Source: Desulfosudis oleivorans
GTDB taxonomy: Bacteria > Desulfobacterota > Desulfobacteria > Desulfobacterales > SURF-7
Direction of reading: 5' to 3'
NCBI GenBank assembly: GCA_020723325.1
Contig: DYJD01000027.1
Coordinates: 1-64,000 of the forward strand
Length of the DNA: 64,000 bases
This document shows positions 49,547 through 57,117 of this stretch, piece after piece. Both the position numbers and the translations under genes were made by a program. The notes below the pieces were generated by a model that saw only the letters and a list, made by a program, of their open reading frames with translations, did not search any database and was not told where the DNA came from. Within the stretch, counting starts at the first letter, position 1, and every line of letters begins with the position of its first letter.

Positions 49547-49855
49547 TTACCCATTCACGGCCTCTGAAACTTTTTCAAGGTTATCCACAGGCTCGTTATT
49601 CGGTGTATCCTTATCATCCTCTATGATACCAAACAATTCTTTATCATGCTTTCGAGTTAAATACGGTTTTAGTAATTTAGCGAGTTCCTTTTCCCGTCCT
49701 TTATATTTTTGTAACAAGTATGCTCCGGCGAGGATCTTGCGCCTGGTATCGCGTTTTTCTTCTTCTTTTCGCTCTTTGGCTTTCATGTTTGCGATTTGGG
49801 CTTCCAACTGTTTTTTCTTTTCAAGTAGCTTATCTACCTTTGATTTTTCAGTCAT
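49547..49855 (-). CDS. MobC/TraD-like relaxosome accessory protein
   Basis: 102 residues from ATG 49855 (GGAG upstream). N-terminal coiled coil (VDKLLEKKKQLEAQIANMKA) followed by KRDTRRKILAGAYLL, a motif seen in small accessory proteins encoded next to MOBQ relaxases. It is divergent from the relaxase with oriT between them. Likely helps melt or bind oriT. Confidence 0.75.
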   Translation of the reverse strand: MTEKSKVDKLLEKKKQLEAQIANMKAKERKEEEKRDTRRKILAGAYLLQKYKGREKELAKLLKPYLTRKHDKELFGIIEDDKDTPNNEPVDNLEKVSEAVNG

Positions 49856-49989
49856 ATTTTCTCCATGGAATGAGGTAACAAGATAGTATCGCGGATAAAA
49901 TACTTGACTTTGGGAAAAAAATCCACGAAAATTTAAAGCGAGGGTAAAGGGAAAAACAATCGGGTGCCGAGGCGACCCGAAGCAGAGCA

Positions 49990-50017
49990 AGGGCGCACTT
50001 ATAGGTTGCAAGCAACC
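49990..50017 (-). other. oriT of MOBQ type (nic core and adjacent hairpin)
   Basis: On the minus strand the inverted repeat GGTTGC-TT-GCAACC (50017-50004) is followed after two bases by TAAGTGCGCCCT (50001-49990). This is the nic-region consensus of RSF1010/R1162-type MOBQ origins, where cleavage falls between G and CCCT (here between 49994 and 49993, minus strand). The position between divergent mobC-like and relaxase genes is also canonical. Confidence 0.88.
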
Positions 50018-50062
50018 CATACTAACAGAATCGGCCATATCGGCCTACCATCTTGGATAAGA

Positions 50063-53000
50063 ATGGCGAGCTATCATTTGTCAGTCAAGGTATTCGGTAG
50101 AAGCGGAGGCAAAAGCGCTCCAGCGGCGGCGGCATACCGTGCTCGCACGGCCTTGACGGATAATCGGCAGGGTCTATCTTTCGATTACTCAGCAAAACAA
50201 GATCTGGGATTTTCAGTGATTATGGCTCCAGATCATGCCCCAGCTTGGGTATATGACCGCTCAAGCCTTTGGAATGCTGTTGAAGCTTCAGAAAAACGGA
50301 AAGATTCCCAAGTAGCCCGCGAAGTTGAAATCGCTCTTCCAAAAGAACTGACGCTTGAACAAAACATAGAACTGTTGAAAGAGTTTACCCAGAAAAATTT
50401 CGTGGATCTTGGCATGATTGCCGATGTTAATATCCACAACAATGAAAAGAATCCCCATGCCCATATCATGCTCACAACCCGCGAGATCACACCCGACGGC
50501 TTTGGGAAAAAGAATACCGATTGGAACAAAAGAGAAAATGTTCTGATTTGGCGAGAAGGCTGGGCCAATTTACAGAATATTCATTTGCAACAAGCCGGTT
50601 TTGATATCCAAGTCGATCACCGGTCCCATGCCGACCGTGGGATTGATTTAGAGCCCCAGATTCATTTGGGACCCGATCAAAAAGCTGAATCCGACGAGAA
50701 AAGAAAACCTGATCGCATTGAAGAATACCGACGGATTGCCCGAGAAAACGGCGAACGGATTATTGCCGATCCCTCCATTGCATTGGATGTCCTTACCCGC
50801 CATCAAGGTATTTTTACCCATTTGGAAATTGATAAATTTGCACATTCACATTCTGTCGATGAAAAGCAATTTTTTAAAGTCGTAAGAGCTATTGAAGAAA
50901 GCTCGTCGCTATTGAGGATAGGGGACAATGAAAATGGCGTTTTGTGTTACACCACCAAGGAAATGATTCAGGCCGAAAAAGAAATGCTGACAGCGGCTCA
51001 CGAAATGAAAAACGCCAATTATCGTTTCAGCGATTCCAAAAAAGTCGAACCGGTCCTCGCCACGAGGACCTTGACCCAAGAGCAGGAAAAAGTATTTCGG
51101 GATATCATGTACGGTCCGCCGCTTTCATTGGTGATCGGCAAGGCCGGCACCGGCAAAAGCTATACCCTTGACGCGGTAAGGGAGGCTTATGAAGCCCAGG
51201 GATTTACCGTGAGGGGAGCGGCCCTTTCCGGGATTGCGGCTGAAGGCCTTCAGAATTCGAGCGGGATCGAAAGCCGGACCATCCATAGCCTGCTTAATCA
51301 ATTGGACCAGGGCCGGGAGCAGCTCAATAAAAATCATGTTTTGATTGTTGATGAGGCCGGCATGGTAGGCACAAGACAAATGCACCGGATCGTCCAATAT
51401 GCGCATGATGCTGACGCAAGATTGATTCTTGTGGGGGATGTGGATCAATTGCAGCCCATCGAGGCCGGCGGCCCGTTCCGTGGTCTGGTGGGGCGTCACT
51501 ATTCTTCAGAACTTCAAACCATCATGCGGCAAAAGCAAGATTGGCAAAAACAAGCCACCCATGAATTATCCAACATGGTAAACAATTATGAATTCAAGAA
51601 GGGGCTGGACCGATATGCCCAGGCCGGCCAGATTCATGGGTATAAATCTTTTGACTCAGCCAAGGCGGGTTTAATTCAGGAATGGAGCCAATATCAAAAA
51701 GAAAATTATGGCAAGTCCAGTTTGATTTTGGCCCATCGCCGGGCCGATGTGTCTGAACTGAATTTGGCCGCCCGCGAGGAACTGAAAAAGACCGGGCTTA
51801 TTTCCAGCAAGGAATATGAAATCGAAACCGCCCGGGGTGACCGGATGTTTGCCCAAGGGGAACGCATCATGTTTTTGAGGAACGAAAACTCCATGGGCGT
51901 GAAAAACGGATCCCTGGGAACCGTGACCGCTTTTGGTTCGGGCGGGGGCTCCATGACCGTGCGTATGGATGATGGCCGGGCGCTGGCGTTTGACACTCAT
52001 ATGTACAACAACTTTGATCATGGGTATGCGGCGACGATCCATAAAACCCAAGGTGTGACCGTGGACCGCACTTTTATTCTAGGCACCTATGGTCTTGATC
52101 GGCAGTTGGTCTATGTGGCCTTTTCTCGGCATCGTGAAAACGTTTCTTTGCATGCCGGGGTAGGGAAGGGGAAGGACGAATTCCGCGATTACAAACATAT
52201 GAGGGAAGTGTTCCTTAAGAGCCGTGAGAAGGGTTTGGTTTTGGATTACGCACATTTTAGAGGGGTGTTCGATACGGATAAGGCTCTTTATCCGAAACTC
52301 AATCCTGCTGAATACGCGGTATCAAAAGGGTATGCCGTAGACAAAAACATGAGCTATCCGAATTCCCTAGTGTTGGATGGAAAGGACGATAAAATTCTAG
52401 TTTCCAGAGATAAGGAAGGCAATTATTCGTATACCTCTCTGAACGGCAAGGGAACTGGCTCAATCGTCGAATTGCATCAAGCCGTAACCGGCCAAAATCC
52501 TGCCCAGGCCCGGGAAGCGGTGCAAACATGGCTGGTCCAAAAATCGGAACCGGCAATAACGATTCCCAACATCAATTCTTACATTGGGCGTGAGGAGGCT
52601 TTTAAGCAGCTTCACAGCGCCCATGCCATCGATCCGGAAAATCCCTATCTGGAAGGGAAGGGGATCTTTAAAAAGACGCTTCAGGATGTTCGATTCAAAT
52701 ATGTGGTGTTTCAGGATGAAAATAAAAACGTGCTGTATGCCTTTCGGGACCGTGAAGGCCTTACCGGGTTCGAGGAGCGGAACACAACCCATACTCGGTA
52801 TAGTAGCGATGTTCACGGGGTTTGGGAATCATTCAAAAGGCCGGGGGACACCCAGCTTGTAATCACCGACACGCCGTTACAGGCGCTCTCGTATCATCAG
52901 TTGCACGGGGACGAAAACACGCGGTATCTGGCGGTGTCCACCGGCATCAACACCAAGGCACAGAAAGAGATGATCAGGGAACGGATTTCTGGGATGCCCG

Positions 53001-53251
53001 AAGGTTCAGACATCGTGATTGCCACCGGTCATGGTGAAAGAAACGAACGGATAGCCGGCGGCTTGGAAAGATTGTATGCCGAGGTTAAGCGGGATGACCT
53101 TACCATCAAACGCGAGAAGCCGAAAGATGATTTCAATCTTGATTTGAGAGAGAAATTATCTGAATTGGAATTGAAGTTCCCTGGCTTGTCGAAGGAGAGG
53201 GGGCTGGAACTGGGGAAAAACCCGCGTAATTTGCCGGGATTATCACTGTGA
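50063..53251 (+). CDS. MOBQ relaxase-helicase (TraA/MobA-type) with C-terminal TOPRIM-like domain
   Basis: About 1062 residues from ATG 50063. N-terminal MobA/MobL relaxase: catalytic Tyr candidate Y25 in SAPAAAAYRART, metal-binding NPHAHIMLTTR. A RecD/TraA-type helicase follows with Walker A VIGKAGTGKSYTLDAVREAY (about residue 358), Walker B LIVDEAGMVGTRQM, GDVDQLQPIEAGGPF and YAATIHKTQGVTVDR. The C-terminal part has YIGREEAFKQLHSAHAIDPE and TQLVITDTPLQALSYHQL, which looks like a DUF3991/TOPRIM module. It would nick oriT, unwind DNA and be piloted through the F-type channel. The upstream frame to 49964 overlaps oriT and is not needed. Confidence 0.93.
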   Translation: MASYHLSVKVFGRSGGKSAPAAAAYRARTALTDNRQGLSFDYSAKQDLGFSVIMAPDHAPAWVYDRSSLWNAVEASEKRKDSQVAREVEIALPKELTLEQNIELLKEFTQKNFVDLGMIADVNIHNNEKNPHAHIMLTTREITPDGFGKKNTDWNKRENVLIWREGWANLQNIHLQQAGFDIQVDHRSHADRGIDLEPQIHLGPDQKAESDEKRKPDRIEEYRRIARENGERIIADPSIALDVLTRHQGIFTHLEIDKFAHSHSVDEKQFFKVVRAIEESSSLLRIGDNENGVLCYTTKEMIQAEKEMLTAAHEMKNANYRFSDSKKVEPVLATRTLTQEQEKVFRDIMYGPPLSLVIGKAGTGKSYTLDAVREAYEAQGFTVRGAALSGIAAEGLQNSSGIESRTIHSLLNQLDQGREQLNKNHVLIVDEAGMVGTRQMHRIVQYAHDADARLILVGDVDQLQPIEAGGPFRGLVGRHYSSELQTIMRQKQDWQKQATHELSNMVNNYEFKKGLDRYAQAGQIHGYKSFDSAKAGLIQEWSQYQKENYGKSSLILAHRRADVSELNLAAREELKKTGLISSKEYEIETARGDRMFAQGERIMFLRNENSMGVKNGSLGTVTAFGSGGGSMTVRMDDGRALAFDTHMYNNFDHGYAATIHKTQGVTVDRTFILGTYGLDRQLVYVAFSRHRENVSLHAGVGKGKDEFRDYKHMREVFLKSREKGLVLDYAHFRGVFDTDKALYPKLNPAEYAVSKGYAVDKNMSYPNSLVLDGKDDKILVSRDKEGNYSYTSLNGKGTGSIVELHQAVTGQNPAQAREAVQTWLVQKSEPAITIPNINSYIGREEAFKQLHSAHAIDPENPYLEGKGIFKKTLQDVRFKYVVFQDENKNVLYAFRDREGLTGFEERNTTHTRYSSDVHGVWESFKRPGDTQLVITDTPLQALSYHQLHGDENTRYLAVSTGINTKAQKEMIRERISGMPEGSDIVIATGHGERNERIAGGLERLYAEVKRDDLTIKREKPKDDFNLDLREKLSELELKFPGLSKERGLELGKNPRNLPGLSL

Positions 53252-53261
53252 AATATCGATA

Positions 53262-53969
53262 TCAGCTAAACTGTTGCATGAGGTCCATCATGTTTTTGAT
53301 GACCTGGGCAAAGCGCTGAAACCCTGAAAACATTTGCTTCAAACCGTCCAGCTCGGCCGGCTGGGCGCTGTTCGCGATGCCCCAGAATTGCGTCGCAAAT
53401 TCGATCATTTTAGGGTTGTTTATTATTTCACTATCACCACCGCCCTCGGCCAGGATTGATTCAACAAATTGATGGATGGCAAGCGAGGCCTCGAAGCGCT
53501 GCACCGGGACGGGCATGGAAATAGCCTTGACAGCGGCCAGCCGCTCATTCATCAAGCTGTTAGGTGGTTTTCTTTTACCTGTTAATGATTCGAAGCCGAG
53601 TTCAAAGTCATTCTTTTCCATGATTCTGTCAATTGTGCCTTGTTTGATCTTGCTGCAAAGATCAAGGATGTGTTCATTCCCGGCAAGGATTCTTTGGTTT
53701 AATTCAACCAGCCGTTCAACCTCGGAGCGCTGGTCCGGGTTAAGGCTTTGGGCAAGCCAGCAGTTGAGTTGCTCCCCATGCCGGATGCAATGCTCCCTGG
53801 CTTGCGAGTATGCCTGGATCGTGCGATTGATGATCCGGTCATCAAAAATATGCGGTTCAACTATACCCCGCTTCAGGGCCGAGATTTGATTCTGGTTGTT
53901 TTTCGCCATGAAATCCATCTGGTGGGCGATGGTGGATAGCCAACTGATATCTTGAAAGTTTTGGGTCAT
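53262..53969 (-). CDS. Hypothetical helical protein downstream of the receiver gene
   Basis: 235 residues, all-helical appearance (IINRTIQAYSQAREHCIRHG, MNERLAAVKAISMPVPVQRF), no membrane segment. Its ATG overlaps the receiver TGA by 4 bases. It converges on the relaxase gene with 10 bases between stops. Function unknown. Confidence 0.6.
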   Translation of the reverse strand: MTQNFQDISWLSTIAHQMDFMAKNNQNQISALKRGIVEPHIFDDRIINRTIQAYSQAREHCIRHGEQLNCWLAQSLNPDQRSEVERLVELNQRILAGNEHILDLCSKIKQGTIDRIMEKNDFELGFESLTGKRKPPNSLMNERLAAVKAISMPVPVQRFEASLAIHQFVESILAEGGGDSEIINNPKMIEFATQFWGIANSAQPAELDGLKQMFSGFQRFAQVIKNMMDLMQQFS

Positions 53970-54418
53970 ACAATTGCCTTACGTTCAGGCTTTGGGACGG
54001 GCGAAGTAAGTCCGTCAACAGCCGGTTTGATTATTGATCCTGATACATTATCATGTGAGGCCTTCTGTAAAAGCCTTCGAATGGAGGTTCTCAATTCCTT
54101 CAAATCACATGGTTTCCTCATAAGCAAATCCACGCCTTTTTCCCGCCAGTTTCGATGAATATCCTCGTGGAAAGAACCGGTCAGCATCAGCACCGGTGTT
54201 CCCGGAGAAGTTTTTTTGATCTCCGTGATCATAGAATACCCGTCCATTTTGGACATCCGGTAATCCGTGACCACCAGATCAGCCGCAACGGCCTTGAACT
54301 TTTCCAGGCCGTCCATACCATTTTCGGCAATATTCACTTGGTAGCCCATTCTGGTGAGGCACATTATCAGAACTTTGCGACAGCCGATATCATCGTCTAC
54401 TACTAAAATTTTTTTCAT
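53966..54418 (-). CDS. Stand-alone CheY-like receiver protein
   Basis: About 150 residues from ATG 54418: ILVVDDDIGCRKVLIMCLTR (acidic pocket), phosphoacceptor Asp in DLVVTDYRMSKMDGYSM, Thr in PVLMLTGSF and Lys in LLMRKPCDLKEL, all canonical. A ~30-residue tail follows without an output domain. It is rare on mobile elements to find it in an operon with an ExeA-like ATPase; its kinase is not encoded nearby. Confidence 0.85.
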   Translation of the reverse strand: MKKILVVDDDIGCRKVLIMCLTRMGYQVNIAENGMDGLEKFKAVAADLVVTDYRMSKMDGYSMITEIKKTSPGTPVLMLTGSFHEDIHRNWREKGVDLLMRKPCDLKELRTSIRRLLQKASHDNVSGSIIKPAVDGLTSPVPKPERKAIV

Positions 54419-54426
54419 GAGCCCCT

Positions 54427-55254
54427 TCACCCACTCCTTATCAAGTCGGTCCCGTTGCTGGACATATTTATCAAACAGCCATTGTGCTGCATAACCTTTT
54501 TCACCGTATTCAGGTTAACCGGCCGCTGGTTGATTCTATCGGCCGCATAAAGTGATTTGGTGGCAATGCCGTTGATTTGCAGAGGGGTTACCGCGTGAGT
54601 CAACATAAATTCAGTCGCTTCCATCGTGAAAATTGAGTCCGGATCTTTAAAACATTGCTCAAGCAACCAATTACAATACTGATGCTGAAATCCGCTTAAA
54701 TCTTCCAATTCAACATAGCAGGCTGATTTATCGAACCCGGCTGAGACTATCTTTTCTATGAGTTCGGGTTTGCCGAACAGCATGATGACAAGTCGGCTGT
54801 CATGTTGGCTGAAAAGTTCCGACAAGCTGATTAAATCAGTGACGGCCTTGTTGCTAAGCTGATGAGCATCGTCGATAAAGAGCACGGTCATGGTTTTGTT
54901 TTGGGTAATCGTTTGAATCAGGAAATTTTTCAACTCTTTTTTTCCCGGAACAGGCCTGTTTTTTGTCTTCCGGGCATCGAGGATCACTGCATACATCATG
55001 GATGCGATCGTTACTTTGGATAGATCCAGTGCAAAAACCGTCGCTGTCAGAATTTTTTTTTCGGCGTTCAACTCTGCCTTGATCCGGCGGAGCAGTTTGG
55101 TTTTGCCGGTCCCGACTTGGCCTGTTACCATTACATGGCTTTGTTTATGGACAGCCGTTTTGATTGCATCATAGGCGGCTTTATAAGAAACGGTTTCAAA
55201 CGTGCCGGCTTCTTCAAATGGTTTGATGAGTCCAAATTTCGCTAAATTGTAGTC
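54427..55254 (-). CDS. AAA ATPase of the ExeA/TniB-like group
   Basis: About 275 residues from ATG 55254. N-terminal YNLAKFGLIKPFEEAGTFET, Walker A VMVTGQVGTGKTKLLRRIKA, Walker B VLFIDDAHQLSN, sensor LVIMLFGKPELIEKI and C-terminal ITPLQINGIATK-like helical lid. These ATPases partner transposases (TniB/MuB), secretion systems (ExeA) or others; no transposase is present here. It may power a DNA-related function of the element with the receiver protein. Confidence 0.8.
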   Translation of the reverse strand, partial: DYNLAKFGLIKPFEEAGTFETVSYKAAYDAIKTAVHKQSHVMVTGQVGTGKTKLLRRIKAELNAEKKILTATVFALDLSKVTIASMMYAVILDARKTKNRPVPGKKELKNFLIQTITQNKTMTVLFIDDAHQLSNKAVTDLISLSELFSQHDSRLVIMLFGKPELIEKIVSAGFDKSACYVELEDLSGFQHQYCNWLLEQCFKDPDSIFTMEATEFMLTHAVTPLQINGIATKSLYAADRINQRPVNLNTVKKVMQHNGCLINMSSNGTDLIRSG

Positions 55255-55329
55255 CATTTCGGTATTATTAATTTTGCGGTTAAGCCCGAATTGACATCCC
55301 AATTTTTGTATCTATGTTTGGGCAATATT

Positions 55330-55402
55330 GAGGTGTCGGTCTCACTACCGGCACCATCCCCCCCAATATGCCCGGTCAGCAATGGCCGGGCTTCTTATTT
55401 TT
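55330..55402. terminator. Two hairpins in the gap between AAA ATPase and H1-like gene
   Basis: GGTGTCGGT/ACCGGCACC (about 55332-55354, one mismatch) and GCCCGG/CCGGGC (55370-55391) followed by a T-rich tail on the + strand. Probably ends the H1-like/HU transcript or isolates the ATPase operon promoter. Confidence 0.4.
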
Positions 55403-55449
55403 GTTGGCTGGGGTTATGCTCGGAAAAAACGTATTGGGATTAAGAGGAA

Positions 55450-55863
55450 TTACGCTTTTGCGTAAACACCTTTTGATATCGCCTTGATCAGGCCTTTATT
55501 TCTTGCCTTGAAGACAATATTCGATATTTTTTTGGCATCAAATCCGGTCTTCTCCATCAGGGCTTTTGCGTCGATCCCGGACTCGCTGTTGCCAATGATT
55601 TCGACAACTGATGCAAAGTCGGTCCCGGCTTTAGCGGTTGCCTTTTTGGCCACGGTCTTTTTAGGGGCTGGCTTCTTTTTTGCTGGTGCAGACTTTTTCC
55701 CGGCAGTCGCCTTTTTCACGGAAGTTTGTTTTGATGCTGCCTTCTTGGCTGGTTTGGATCGACCTATCTTGGTAAGGTCTTTGATGAATTTCTCCAATTT
55801 ATCCTTGATGGTTTTGACTTCCTTCTGAATTGCTTTGATTCCTTTTTCAATTTGGCTTGCCAT
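55450..55863 (-). CDS. Histone H1-like, Lys/Ala-rich DNA-binding protein
   Basis: 137 residues: N-terminal coiled coil (IEKGIKAIQKEVKTIKDKLE), a middle Lys/Ala/Pro-rich stretch (KKATAGKKSAPAKKKPAPKK) as in bacterial H1-like proteins, and a C-terminal winged-helix-like domain (GIDAKALMEKTGFDAKKISN, IVFKARNKGLIKAISKGVY). Likely a nucleoid-associated protein that condenses or silences the element; it stands next to an HU gene. Confidence 0.75.
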   Translation of the reverse strand: MASQIEKGIKAIQKEVKTIKDKLEKFIKDLTKIGRSKPAKKAASKQTSVKKATAGKKSAPAKKKPAPKKTVAKKATAKAGTDFASVVEIIGNSESGIDAKALMEKTGFDAKKISNIVFKARNKGLIKAISKGVYAKA

Positions 55864-55890
55864 TATGGTTTCCTTTCATTGTCAAAAAGC

Positions 55891-56166
55891 CTAATTGTCC
55901 ACGCGCTCTTTTAGTTCTTTGCCGCATTTGAAGAACGGCAGCTTCTTGGGTTTGATTTGTACTTTTTCGCCGGTCTTGGGGTTTGTGCCAACGTATGGCT
56001 TGTAGGATTTTACAAAGAAGCTGCACAGCCCCCGGATTTCTACCCGTTGATTCTTTGCCAGTGCATCCGCCATGGAGGTGAAAAAAATATCTATGATTTT
56101 GGCGGCTTCTTGTTTTGAAATTTTTGTCTCATTGCGTAAAGCGCTGATTAAATCGAGTTTGTTCAT
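55891..56166 (-). CDS. HU/IHF-family DNA-binding protein
   Basis: 91 residues: MNKLDLISALRNETKISKQE, QRVEIRGLCSFFVKSYKPYV, GTNPKTGEKVQIKPK, the family core with the intercalating proline. Located 27 bases upstream of the H1-like gene; the two are probably co-transcribed. Confidence 0.92.
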   Translation of the reverse strand: MNKLDLISALRNETKISKQEAAKIIDIFFTSMADALAKNQRVEIRGLCSFFVKSYKPYVGTNPKTGEKVQIKPKKLPFFKCGKELKERVDN

Positions 56167-56378
56167 TTTTATCTGCGATTCGATGTTGAATAGGGGTTAC
56201 ATGAAAATGAGGGGATGGCTGATTTTATATATATATTGTGTCATAATGACGATAAATATTTGTTAAATCTCTTTTTGTCAATTATTTATAGTCAGTTAGT
56301 TGGTGTGAGGACCAATTTGACTTTTGCACAAGAATGTTCTACATTGTAGAACATCGATAAAGCAAGGGGAATGCTTAA

Positions 56379-56648
56379 ATGAAAACATATGTGGTTCGAG
56401 CACGTGTACCGGAAGAATTAAAGCAAAATTTTGAAGCGGCGGCAGCAGCGCATGGCTGGAATTTGAGTCATGCCATTCGACAATTGATGAATCAATATGT
56501 CGCCCAGGAGAAAGAGTTGGCCGCCCGGCGGTTAGAAACCTTAGAGGCGCTTGAAGACATAGAGGCCGGTCGTGTTGTAGCTGGTGACGAGGTTATGAAT
56601 TGGCTGAATAGCTGGGGAACTGATTTTGAGCGAGATGCACCGAGATGA
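56379..56648 (+). CDS. ParD-like antitoxin
   Basis: 89 residues, starting with the beta strand TYVVRARVPEELKQNFEAAA and helices of an RHH protein, then a coiled C-terminus. Overlaps the ParE-like toxin by 4 bases. Upstream CTACATTGTAGAAC is an inverted repeat that could be its operator (about 56339-56352). Confidence 0.8.
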   Translation: MKTYVVRARVPEELKQNFEAAAAAHGWNLSHAIRQLMNQYVAQEKELAARRLETLEALEDIEAGRVVAGDEVMNWLNSWGTDFERDAPR

Positions 56649-56920
56649 GGCTGCTGTTTTCAAAAGCGGCTGTAAAAGATTTGGTGAGACTCCGTGAGTT
56701 TATTGCCCAAAACAACCCCGGGGCGGCTCATCGGATCGCGCAAAGAATGCGCGGCGCTATCCTGGGGCTTGTCGATTCTCCCCAAATCGGCCGGCCGGTG
56801 ATTGATGTACCGGGTGAGGTGCGTGAATTAATATTTGGAAAGTATATTATACGCTACGAAGTTAGGGATAGACTGTTATATATTTTAAGAATTTGGCATG
56901 GTAGAGAAAATCGGCCATGA
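56645..56920 (+). CDS. ParE-family toxin
   Basis: 91 residues: LLFSKAAVKDLVRLREFIAQ, GRPVIDVPGEVRELIFGKYI and ILRIWHGRENRP match the RelE/ParE fold with the C-terminal HGR motif. ParE toxins usually inhibit gyrase. Last gene before chromosome-like DNA. Confidence 0.88.
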   Translation: MRLLFSKAAVKDLVRLREFIAQNNPGAAHRIAQRMRGAILGLVDSPQIGRPVIDVPGEVRELIFGKYIIRYEVRDRLLYILRIWHGRENRP

Positions 56921-57010
56921 TTAAAGTCAAACTCTATATTCTGAATGTCGGATAAAATGCGGTTGCGTTTCATAACGGAAAAACCTTATTTGTGGTACGC
57001 TTTTCCCGCC

Positions 57011-57060
57011 CTTGATCATCGTTTTGGCCGTATCGCGGCTGGAAGCCGCTCCAACAATGG
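57011..57060. repeat. REP-like intergenic repeat, copy 1
   Basis: Sequence containing GATCATCGTTTTGGCCGTAT and the hairpin GCGGCT-GGA-AGCCGC. A second copy lies at 62221-62265 and a partial one at about 62312-62330. Absent from 1-56 kb, so probably a host chromosomal repeat. Confidence 0.65.
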
Positions 57061-57117
57061 GGGAATGGCTGAAGCGACGGTCAAGGCCCTTTTCCCAGTC
57101 GTGCTGTGTTGAAAATA

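Noticed and set aside
49288..49567. Short frames in the inverted-end repeat (and its copy at 39.7 kb)
   Set aside because: Frames are not kept between the two copies, so the conservation is of DNA rather than protein.
49856..50038. N-terminal extension of the mobC-like protein
   Set aside because: Would run through oriT; the ATG at 49855 has a good ribosome site.
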